From Dryomyza anilis (Eukaryota; Arthropoda; Insecta; Diptera; Dryomyzidae), in assembly GCA_951804985.1 (NCBI GenBank), contig OX638130.1, positions 128,601,593 through 128,665,592 of the forward strand: a stretch of 64,000 bases of DNA, given 5' to 3'. A program made the translations under genes and the position numbers. Positions within the stretch are counted from its first letter, which is position 1, and the number at the start of each line of letters is the position of its first letter. Below are positions 1-9,928 of this stretch, one piece after another. The notes under the pieces are model-generated. The model had not been told where the DNA came from. It ran no database searches and was given only the letters and a program-made list of their open reading frames with translations.

Positions 1-579
1 TAAATTGAGAAAAATGTTTGATTTCAACTTGCAGACCACTTTAATTCAACGGCAAATGTTTATTGGGCAATGATTGCAATCTCTATTTTTCAAACATCTT
101 TATATCAGTTTATTTTATTCACTTCGTTTAAATCTTAATGAAAAATGCTTGTTTGAATCATGGGCAGATGAATTGTCAAAAAGTGTAATCATTGTTTCGA
201 TTCATAGGACTGCTCGAAATATCATGTTACTCATATAAATGTGAATCAAGAGAATCAAGTCTTCTGTTATTTATTGTCTTAGAACTTGTAATCATTTTTA
301 ATGTAAAATATGTAATCCTGAAAACACAATCAATTTTCGAATTACCTTTATTGTCAGACATTGAAAAATCCTGAAATTTTGCAACTAATAGTAAAATTTA
401 CTGGAAATCTAGAACTGTACATTTTTTTTATAACTTATGACATTTACAAGTTATGGTACATTCAAAGTATAATATAAATGTGTACATTATACATCCTCAC
501 ACTCTAAACAAAAAAACGAGAACACATGTTCGCCTCTAAAAATTAAACTTGGTATATTTATTATGATTTCCAAAATATT

Positions 580-1460
580 TTGGCTCTACCATTTACCGTT
601 CGTAAACTGGAGCGTTTTCAAAACAAACCATATCCATCTGTCTGTCTTTCTGTCTCACTTGCTGCCCGAATACACGAAAACTTGAGAAATACAGTTTAGA
701 ATTTGTTACGATATGTTTTATCCAAAAATGGATTCTTAGTTCGGAAATGAGCCAAATCGGTCAACAGACACGCCCACCTCCCATACAAGTCACTTTTGTT
801 AAACTCTTTAGAAACCAATCGAAAAGTATTCAAAATATAGTGATAAAATATAAAATGTATTGTTTGAATTTTCAAAATTTTCCGGTTGTTTATAATATAA
901 TAATATTTTGGCACTACAGTCCGATAAGAACTTAGGCCGAGCTCTCTCACCATTTTGAGCTGTGTGTGTTATATTTGTACTCAAAGTGGTGGGACCTACA
1001 GTTTATTGCCGAATCCGAACGGCGGGTGAGAGCTTTTCATAGGAAATGTTTTACTCTCATAGGTTTGCCATTTACTGCCGAGAAGTAGCGCGGTATAGAA
1101 AAATGTTTCTATGAAATGTCCAGGCTTGAACCGGGGACCTTTCGGCTCGCAGTCCAACGCACTAACCACTGAGCTACCGGTTGGTTATTGTAAACATTTT
1201 AATTTTAAATTATTGAAAACAAATCGGCGAAATATTAGAATTATGTACATTTTTGGTATTACGGGGATATAAGTCGTAAATTTCTTTTATGTGAATAATA
1301 TAGACATAATTAAGAAGTTTAAAATTTAAGTATACAATTAAATATGTCACATTAATATCTCACTTTAAAATTTCCCACCAAGTTGTAGTGTATTCCATAG
1401 CTCGACATTAAGTCGCAACCCCCCCATATCACCAAACTAAACATTTTACCTAACAAAAAA
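580..1460 (+). repeat. Repeat family B, copy B1, 5'-truncated and SINE-interrupted
   Basis: This matches the fuller copy at 40195-40973 in the same order. Shared segments are a tctgtctgtc stretch, 'gtcaacagacacgcccacc', 'tcccatacaagtcactttt', a block around 'ggatataagtcgtaaattt' and the 3' part around 'cccaccaagttgtagtg'. The hairpin 5' end seen at 40195 is not recognisable. A SINE (893-1180) splits it. No protein is encoded. Confidence 0.65.
893..1180 (-). mobile_element. tRNA-derived SINE, copy S1
   Basis: Read on the minus strand this begins with a tRNA-like head: A-box-like 'tagctcagtggttagtgcg' and B-box-like 'ggttcaagcc'. A body shared with the copies near 15.2, 19.4 and 48.4 kb follows, and it ends in an ATT-type tail. 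Candidate target duplications are imperfect: 'ccggttgtttat' on the left and 'ccggttggttat' on the right. The head is not a functional tRNA gene, because the 3' half of the acceptor stem is replaced by SINE body. Confidence 0.8.
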
Positions 1461-2198
1461 AGATTTTTAACGATTCAAACTAACGCATTTTTGAAATTGG
1501 AATACATTTTATAATCAAATAGGTGCTATTTTACGCAGTTATATGATTGGTATCATTGGATTTAATATGGATCATACATTTCGAAAATCAATGAATTTAG
1601 TTTACACGATAGAAAAAATATAAAGAGAGCAAAATAGAACAAAAAATCTGATATAGTGTTGTATACACTACATAGAGCTCCACGGCAGAGAGCCCTACGG
1701 TAGATTTTTCTCTATCTCTAGCTAATTTCTCTATCGTGTATTCGAGCCTTAACAAAATATTGACCTATGAAGATATGTTCATAAAATTACTCAACTTAAC
1801 TTTAATATTACGTTTCATGTAGTAAGACTATACTAATTTTAAGGTAAACCAAATTGTCGCTCTCGAATCACTTGTGATATGGATAAATATTTGAGAATTG
1901 TATGATGATTTCAGCAAAATCTGTAATTTGTAGCTATAGAATCTCACCAAACTCAGACGAAACCACCAACTTTGCAGATCCACAACAAAGAGACAAATTG
2001 TACAATTTACAAATTAAAGATATCTTGAAAATGAGCGCATTTTATGCCATTGTTTCCTAATGTGCGGCGTAAGCATGATACGAATACTTATGTGTAATGG
2101 GCGTAATCTCAATAAAAAGAAAACCAATTTGACACAAACAAAAAACAAATTAAACAGTAAATCTTGTATTAAAACTAAACAGTAAATCTTGTACTTAC

Positions 2199-3257
2199 AT
2201 TTTTGTTACAATCTGCCGTGTCTTTGGCGTCGGAGCTGCTGTTGTTGCTGCCGCTGTTGGTGTTGTTGCTGCTACTTAAATTCTTCCAATAGGATTTCTT
2301 TTTGTTATGCACTCCGCTGCTATTGCTACTTTTGGTTTTCGCAACAAAGTCATTGAAATCGCTGCTACTGTTGCCGTTGCCGACTGCAGCGGCGGTCAAA
2401 GACGCGGCAGCAGTTGCGTTCGACGGTAGTTGTTTCGCTTTGTTCGCTTGCAATTTTGTGAAATTCGACCAGCAGCTAGAGCAATTGTTGCTGTTGTTGT
2501 TGGTATTTTTATTGCTGACACCAGCGCTGGGCGACGCTTTGTTGTGCGACGTGTATGTTTTCGACGCCGAGGCGCTGGCGACACTGACGGCGACTGACGG
2601 AGACGGCTCTTGACAAACGCGCTGCGAATGGGAAAAGGAGGAGGCGACGGATAAGGAAGAGGAAGCGGCAGTGGACGAATTGTCGTGGCAGTTGTTGTGA
2701 TTATTGTTCGGTGTACAATTGTTGTTGTTATTGTTGTTGTTGTTAAAGCTGTTGTTATTGTTTTTTACAGTCTTTGGCGTTAAAATCAATGGAGCAACAG
2801 CAACAGCAGCAACATTGTTTGCCGTTGATGTTGTTGCAATATTTTGATTTTTTATGATGTTGTTGTTGTTATTATTATTGTTATTGGTGATAAACTGTTG
2901 ATGTTGTTGCTGTTGCTGATAATATTTTTTACGACTTAAACTCGTTGAATTATTATTATTGTTGTTGTTGAAATTGTTGTGATGATGTTTTTTGTTGTTT
3001 TTATTATTGTTGTTGTTGTGATGATTGTGATTATTGTGATATTTATTTGTGGTGAGATATTTAAGTTTGGGCGAGTTTAAATTTTTATTGTTGCCATTGT
3101 TGCTGCCACTACTATGTTGCTGACTACTATACTGGCAACTGTCGTTGCTTTTCAACTGTTGCAACTGTTGTTGCTGCTGCAGACCTGCAGCGGCTGCATT
3201 GCCTGTTGCTGCTCCGGCTGTTGTTAGCGTTAAAATCTTCATTTCGCTGGCAAACAT
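2199..3257 (-). CDS. First coding exon of an Asn/Gln/Ser-rich protein (gene not recognised)
   Basis: Open from ATG at 3257 for 353 codons to a strong donor (AAT|GTAAGT, phase 0) at 2199/2198. Beyond the donor the frame would add only seven codons before a stop, so splicing is the better reading. The protein is low complexity: an Ala-rich N-terminus, a Gln run near residue 27, repeated Asn and His/Asn runs between about residues 75 and 205, then Ser- and Ala-rich tracts and a Lys/Trp/Ser-rich end. No folded domain, signal peptide or membrane segment is visible. Residue 7 is an alternative Met start. Such tracts are common in fly transcription, RNA-binding and signalling proteins, but the sequence does not show which. 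It is divergent from mRpS30, 4.8 kb away. That the exon is coding is likely from its unbroken 1 kb length and CAG/CAA/AAC usage; its function is unknown. Confidence 0.6.
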
Positions 3258-6200
3258 TTTACAATTGTAGCAATTTTTGCAAATGTTTAGCTGCGATCGA
3301 TGCTCTTAATATTAGATTTTTTTTATTTATTTTTATATTTTTTTTCTTACAACTATTAAAACATTAACTATATACTGTACAAGCAGGTTTGAGTATAAAA
3401 AATTCCTGAGACAGTTTTGAATTAGTGGTGGTTGTGGTAGTGGTTGCTAGATCTAAACGAACTCCTTTCACGACTATTTAGCGCCACTAGAAAAATGTAT
3501 CATTGCTGTTGTGGCGTTTGACTGTGTCGGTGTAGCCCTCGTTGTTGTTGCCTGAATTCAATTCAGAGCGCAGTGTGTGGAAGGTAGTGTGACGTGGCGG
3601 CAGACATGTTACCTTTTGAAGTGATTACGCGACGTTACTCTGGCGACTTGTACTATTTGTTTAGATCTTATCGATTTAGTTAGTTGCAAAAAATGCACTA
3701 CCTGAACGCATCTTTTCTTGCTGGCAGTTTGGACACCTTATCGCTTGCGGCACTGCATTTATATTTGGATTGTGGGGGGCATATGTGAGCTACGCATTAT
3801 TAATCTGCAAACAAAATATAAATTTTAATATTAAATAAAAATAAATTAATAATATTTAATGGGCGCATATTTGGTGTAGCTCGAATTTACTGTCAGAATA
3901 CAGTATTAATAATTAATTACACTACTCAAGAAATTGAAAAAAAAAAAAAAGAATTGATGAATAAATATCCCATACATCAATTTTATATAATGCGCGGGTG
4001 CTGATTTTAGCTGCCTACTAAATTTTTCCAGTTACCTAAATTTTAAAGAATATTTTAATCAAAATTTTAGACACCCTGCAGAAAACCTTTAACTTAATCA
4101 CACGATTGATATCAAAATAGTTTGAATGATTGAGCGTTTGTGTGATCGTTTGAAATCGGCTTTAGAATTTAAAACTACATCGGAAATGATAAATGATGTC
4201 GGGTAGAAAAAAATGTTGTCATGAGTAGTATAATTTTTAATACAAAGCTCAATTTTTTAGATTTGTTTATGGATTTTTGAAAAAAAAAATGCATTTTCTG
4301 AAAAAATAAAATTTGTTTAACGAATAATACATTTTTGATATCATGATCAAATTATCTATAGACCTAAAAGCTTATAAACTGACCTCAAAATTGACATGAT
4401 TCGATACGTTTTATTACTGGGCTATTGCAATAAATGTAGTTTTTATTTCAATTGAAACATTTAGACAAATTGTCTATATTTTTTTTTAGAAGTACTTGAA
4501 TATATCGAATATACCATGATAATAAAAAATCCTGATCGAGTCGACTACAAAACCCAAAACCACGTCAAAATTGAATTAGACCTTGAAAAAAGTGCTAAAT
4601 ACAACAAGTACAACTGAAGCAGAAAATAAAAAAAATATTATGAAAGCAATGCGATTACAGGGAAAGGCCGCCAAAAATGCAATTGACAGGCTTGCCATAC
4701 TTAACGAAATGTTTGTCTTTTAACATTTGTATGTACATACTGCATACAAAATAAGTGGCAGAAAATGATGACACTTTAATATTACAACTTGGATATGTAA
4801 AAAGGAGCTCTGAACATTATTATCTTTCAATAGTATATTCGAAAATTTAACAATAGCACTTTATTAAATACAGTTATTAGCATAAATTTGGAAATGTTGC
4901 TCGTGATTTTCAAACTATTTTTTTATACTTTAAAATTTAAGAGCAAAACAAAAATATAACTGAATATTGTAGTCAAAACATGAATGACTATAAGCGTAAT
5001 AATACAGGAATTATTAAAATCTCGAAGTTATTGTCAATTACTTGAAGTATATCTATTCCAGAACACAAATATCTGACAATTTCTCTTTCGTGTTAGTTAT
5101 ATCAAATGAGGTGATCAAGATAATCAATCGAATGGTATATCAATTTTAAATTTCAGCCATTTTTAATAAAATCTATTAATTTTTATTAAGTTATTGAGTA
5201 CATTTTTTATAGAAAATTTATTTCTTAGTTACAAACTACATATTTTTGAAATATCATTATATAACAAAAAATTACAAATTCTTACATTATGATGATAGTA
5301 AGGACGGACGTTACACAAATCGACGTTAAACAAACGCTATTATATAAAATTAATTTAACATTGAAATTAAAATATTGAATCAAATAAATCGAATTCGTTT
5401 CACAGAATATCAACGAATTAAATTCTATTGAAATAAATATATTTTTATTAATAAATTGAATTCTGGAACCAGTGCAAAACTAATTCTATTCTCAAACACA
5501 GAATAGTTTTAAAAATTTAGTTTATTCAGTTTTGTGGGCGTGTTTCGCACCTGGTTAACATACTGAAAAACTCATGGCAACCCTGGCGTCTTTGCGCGCT
5601 GCGCTGAGTGCAAGAAAGATTTGGATGATTTGCCGCAATAACGGGACAATGCGAGCCCAACCAAAGAAGAACCCAAGGAAGGGGAAGACTAACGAATCCA
5701 GCAAACACATAAGATAAACGCAACAACGAAATCAACGCATGTTGTCTGTAACGCTTGCAATGAGCCCCACTTTCGAAGCAAATTGTTTTGCGCTACGCAA
5801 AATCTCATGTGAAATAAATATTAAATCAAATACATTGGATGAATATAATTTGTTGCAAAGTACCTCGTGTTCTTTGTGCGGCTGCTGTGTTTATTCACTT
5901 TTCTCACTTTATTTGCACTGACCGTGGTGGGGAGGCAGGGCAGCTTCTTCTTGTATTATGCGGCACAAATAATTTCCAATCGTTCATGAATTTATGCCAA
6001 TTTACTTAAGTTTATTTTACTTGCAAGTTGCCTTTTTTTGCTCACTTGATAATTTACTAAAAACACGGAGTTTTGTGTTTGAAATTATTTTTTTTTTTCT
6101 TTTTAATTTTCTTTCTTTGATATTTTCTTTTTTATGGTTTTAAGTTTTAATTTGATGTCTGCATTAGAAATGGTTCACTTCTTTCAGCCTCACTGCAATT

Positions 6201-6691
6201 TGCAAATTTATTTTCATCTATTATTTTATTTTCTTTTAATTTCAAGTCTCTTTGCTCTCTTCTTTGCGTCTACGAGAATAGTTTTAAGTTCCACTTCGAA
6301 TTTTTCGAAACTTCAAAAGCCACCCGTTATCGATATTGATTGATGTTTTGAAATCGATACCAGGTGGACATTTTATAAGTCACCCGGTTTTCTTCGTTGA
6401 AGAAGCAAATATAATTGTATATAATTGTACGGTGTGATCTACTGGTCAGGAATGGGATGGATACCACCCCAATAAATTAAACGAAAATTGGGAGAATTAC
6501 CGGCCGAAGTGAAAAAAATGCCACCCCCTGTATTTAAAAAAAAAAATGCTCGGACCCCTGGTGACCTTGAAAATCAAAAACCGGTACACCTACATACAGG
6601 ATCATGTGGGTACTCAAATGAAAGGTACAAATATGTAATTATTTTTAAGATTGGTCGATATTATAGCTCCATCTAGACCATAATTTTTATA

Positions 6692-7037
6692 CATTTGTAG
6701 GTTGAATTTAAGTTTTGTAATACAGTAAATACAAATATACAATATTAAACTTTTAAAGAATGTATATTTTTCTTTTTTCAATATTTTTTAAGTATTTTTT
6801 TGTTATACAATATGATATCTTATGTATCTTATGTATTTGGAAACATTATCTTATGTATTTGGAAACATTTTTCATGCAAATTTCCTTTCATTTGAGTCTA
6901 AATATATACCATTTAATTAAAAAAAAAATTAAAAAAAAATAAAATAAAATAAGAAAAATTATACACTCTTTAAAAGTTTAATATTGTTATATTTGTACTT
7001 CCTGTATTACAAAACATAAATTCAACCTACAAATTTG
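6692..7037. repeat. Inverted repeat, arms about 75-85 bp
   Basis: The left arm (6692-6770) and right arm (about 6963-7037) are near-perfect reverse complements. For example 'tttgtaggttgaattt' on the left pairs with 'aaattcaacctacaaa' on the right, and 'aatattaaacttttaaaga' matches its complement. The spacer is about 190 bp and very AT-rich. No transposase or clear target duplication was found. It is probably a decayed foldback or MITE, and lies 20 bp from the next element. Confidence 0.65.
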
Positions 7038-7056
7038 TGAACTTTATATATATATA

Positions 7057-7701
7057 CACTCTCAGAAATATATTGTTGCTTTTTAACAATATGAAATTGT
7101 CATTTCATTATACAGTAATTATGTGGCACCTCTATCTTTTGGCAGCGAGATACATGTCAGTTTATATTTGTTATTTATATTTAAAATCAAGCAAATCGTA
7201 AGTTATATTTAATAATTTTATAATTTAGTAATTATTATAGCTTTATTAATTTTGTTCAGATACGGGAGTCACCAACTACAATGCTCGTCAAGGGCAATGT
7301 CTTCGAACCCAATTGGATGGCGATTTATAAGCAAAATTAATAAATCTATCTGCCTGTGTACGGGCAGATAGATGATGTATGCCAGAAAGCAGTCCTACAT
7401 GCAGCTGTCCCAGTGTCGTTAATATCTTGACGACACATGTGCTCGCAGAACATGATCTTTTTTGTGACAAACTCCATTATATTAAATTTATTGCAATTAA
7501 AAATTTTAAAAACATTTGAGTGACATTTCATTTTTATTCATTGACAATCTCGATTGTTATCCACAACAATTTCATGACATTTTCAATATTAACAATCAGA
7601 ATGTCAAGGCGACAATAATATGACAATCTGATCATGAGATCTATTTTGAACATCAAGATTGTTACAATATTGTCGGAGATGACAATATATTTCTGAGAGT
7701 G
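7057..7701. mobile_element. 645-bp TA-flanked MITE (Tc1/mariner-like)
   Basis: The ends are perfect 20-bp terminal inverted repeats: 'cactctcagaaatatattgt' at the left and its reverse complement at the right. The element is bounded by TA on both sides, the target duplication typical of Tc1/mariner elements. The interior has many gacaat/attgtc motifs, a hairpin with stem 'atctatctgcc' near 7345-7373, and two exon-like open fragments. No transposase is visible, so it is non-autonomous. The end sequence resembles those at 39941 and 41596. Confidence 0.8.
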
Positions 7702-8018
7702 TAGTATATATAAAGTCTTTGGTTGTGGCAAACATCTCGTAACTATCTCAATATAAGTCATATTTAGAATATATTAAGAGTTTTGCAGCAACTTTATTGA
7801 AACTTATGGGATGTTTGAATATATGCTTCAAGGCGTAAATTTCTTAGTGTAGTTATTGATAGTAAATATCAAGTGCAATATTGAGCCTTGTTACAAAGAA
7901 CTAAACACCCTGTGGTTTATATTCAGTGGAGCCCGCAACCGTGTTTTTTTTAGTTGTCAGGTTCTGTCACTGCTTTACCTTCCAAGTGTTTCATAACCTC
8001 CTCCTTTTCTGTGCCTTT

Positions 8019-8024
8019 TCAGTT
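8019..8024 (+). promoter_or_regulatory. Candidate initiator for mRpS30
   Basis: TCAGTT matches the arthropod initiator consensus, and its A lies 50 bp upstream of the mRpS30 ATG in a pyrimidine-rich stretch. A short 5' UTR is usual for this gene class. No TATA box is apparent. The call rests on motif and distance only. Confidence 0.35.
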
Positions 8025-8070
8025 CTTGAATTCAATGATTTTGTTCAATTGAATTAAATATTAAAATAAA

Positions 8071-9874
8071 ATGTTGGCACTGCGTAGGAGTGAACAATTG
8101 CGTTCCAATGTTTTGAGTGTCTGCCGGAAATATCTGTCCGCACAGAGTCAAGCAGCAGTGCAGACAACTGGAGCAGATGACGAATACACTGAGCAACCGG
8201 AGTATCCGGAGATAGTGGATCCTTCATTCAGAGGGCGCAAGGAGCAACAATCAGAAGACTGGCGCGAGCAAATTCGCCAAGCGCGTACCGTAGAGGAGAA
8301 AATGATAAAAATAAATATGCCTCGCTACTACGGCTACAAAGTGGTCGATTTGGGTGACAACACGTTGCCATACAATTGCAGACCCGCAATTCAGCACTAT
8401 ACGCGCACAGTGTTTGAGGAGAATTTAGGATCTGCAACGGTCGAAGCGGAGCATCAAACGCAGCTGGATGGCTTGGTGCAGGCCGTGAAGGGTGACGTAC
8501 AGGAATCGCTCGAATTCGCCAATGACTACTTTGGGTATAGAAGGCGCAAAAGATTGCAATTGTTTATTTTTTATAGTTGTAAAAACAACAATCTCCTACT
8601 TATAGACATAAATACGACGGGGCCGATTTGGAGCCCATAGAACGCGAAAAACTGATGTCACAACTCGTCGTCGAGCAGTTGAATCGTGCACTCATCAATG
8701 GTCTCGCTGCACAGTATCCGCATCTGCATGAGCTGGAGGTGGACTACAATCCAAGACACGAGGCATTCTGGACAGTGGGTGGCATCGAACCACCCAAGAA
8801 CGTGATCAAGAGCAAAGAGGGCAGGGAGTGGCAAAAGGAAATGGCCAACGATCCCGTGGATCGCTGGTTGCAATATATCGGTGAACCGTACCTGGCGCTG
8901 CGCCACAAAAACCAGCTGCCCAGCTGGAAGCAGCCGGAAGAATGCGAAAACCTGGCATTAGCCACAGAGCAGATACCAGTCTTTAAACATGATCCGCGCA
9001 CCTTGGGCTACCTGACCAGCCATCGACACGGCACAAATATTCCTGGTAAGTTGCGGCATTTGCAAAGTGTTGCTTAAACTTAAGTTTTTTGTCCGCAGGC
9101 TACTGGCCTGGCAGCGCAAGTGGCTTTGGCTGCCTCTCGTTTCAGTCGCGAGCGCATCTCAACATACGGCCGGACTCGTTTGGAGCGCAGGACGCCAAGG
9201 AGGCGCTGCATGCGCAGGCCATGCAATCCAGTTTCGCATGGCTATTGGCGCAGGCCAATTACAACGGCTTCAACACCTTCAGCGAACTCAGCTACCCGAT
9301 GAACACGCAGACCATCATCACCAACGGCAGAGACTGGTCGTTCTACGAGTATCAGCTAAATACGCTGCTCACACACACGCAGCACGTGCAGCAGAATCCG
9401 AAGATGAATTTCTGCCGCGGCACTGCGGAGCTGCAGCTGTACCAGGAGTTCGATGCTACAGGCAAATGTATTGGTCTGGACGAGCAGGTGCTGCGGCAAC
9501 TTGTCAAGTTCTACGTAAATGCGCCAGTGGTGCAGCGCACGCCTGCCGAGCTGCAGCCGTACTTGAACGAAGAGGTAAAACGTGTCGCCGACTATGAGGA
9601 CGACGATCAGAGCGCCTTCCTAGAGAAGACCTTCAAGCACATGTCCACGAATCGTCCCAGACATTTGCCGATTCCGGAGATTTATCTCTGGGAGAAACTC
9701 TATCGCATCGACAATAAGACCCGCCTGATGGAGGCGAAACGACGCTACTTCGAGCTGGGCATCAACCCGTGGCGACGCACCATGGATCAGCATGCGCAGG
9801 AGTATGTGCCGAAAGCGCTGCGCCCCGATGTACCAAAGAACAAGAATAGGTTCAAGAAGACCTACTATCCATAG
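8071..9874 (+). CDS. mRpS30: Mitochondrial ribosomal protein S30 (mL65), join(8071..8534,8606..9045,9099..9874)
   Basis: This is a structural protein of the mitochondrial ribosome. It was historically named S30 (PDCD9 family) but is assigned to the large subunit as mL65. Three exons give 559 residues. Introns are 71 bp (GTATAG...TATAG) and 53 bp (GTAAGT...CCGCAG), and both junctions keep frame (TTTGG|A and CCTG|GC). The N-terminus (MLALRRSEQLRSNVLSVCRK) is Arg-rich with hydrophobic residues, as in a mitochondrial targeting peptide. Family-like segments include MPRYYGYKVVDLG, FWTVGGIEPP, RTLGYLTSHRHG, a GYWPG turn at the exon 2/3 junction, and a basic C-terminus ending KTYYP. Codon use is GC-richer than the surroundings, the frame is intact, and length is normal for the fly protein. 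The open frames extending past each donor are intron read-through. The ATG context (aaaataaaATG) suits a fly start. Confidence 0.93.
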
Positions 9875-9917
9875 GCAGTATGTTTTAGTTTTAATACGGA
9901 ACGAGTTTGAAGTAAAA

Positions 9918-9928
9918 AATAAAATAAA
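9918..9928 (+). terminator. Overlapping AATAAA polyadenylation signals of mRpS30
   Basis: Two overlapping AATAAA hexamers begin 44 and 49 bp after the mRpS30 stop codon, a normal distance for a short 3' UTR. Confidence 0.6.

Larger units (their letters stand above)
1..2198. other. Left flank, probable intron of the leftward Asn-rich gene
   Basis: No coding exon is recognisable here on either strand. The exon at 2199-3257 (-) ends in a perfect splice donor at 2198, so this stretch is most simply its first intron, with later exons left of the window. It is AT-rich and contains a degraded repeat (about 580-1460) with a SINE inserted in it. The short open frames at 192-374 and 696-953 have AT-driven composition and overlap repeat sequence. 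Confidence 0.5.
3258..8070. other. Intergenic region between divergent genes
   Basis: This separates the leftward Asn-rich exon from rightward mRpS30. The 500 bp next to the Asn-rich start (3258-3780) is less AT-rich and is the likely 5' UTR and promoter zone of that gene, though no single core element stands out. From 3.8 to 6.4 kb I see AT-rich unique sequence and no gene. From 6.69 to 7.70 kb are two small inverted-repeat structures listed separately. Confidence 0.5.

Noticed and set aside
1110..1180. tRNA gene on the minus strand (also at about 15.4, 19.4, 19.75 and 48.36 kb)
   Set aside because: A and B boxes are present, but the anticodon stem has mismatches, the acceptor stem is not closed, and each is followed by the same SINE body.
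2302..2613. 103-codon plus-strand ORF rich in Leu
   Set aside because: It is the antisense shadow of the Asn/Ser-rich exon: GTT/GTTGTT runs read in reverse.
8535..8640. C-terminal extension of mRpS30 exon 1 to a stop at 8640
   Set aside because: It is read-through of the 71-bp intron; splicing restores the family sequence.
9067..9597. 176-codon ORF overlapping mRpS30 exon 3
   Set aside because: It is an alternate-frame shadow. The correct frame is fixed by the splice junctions and the conserved protein.
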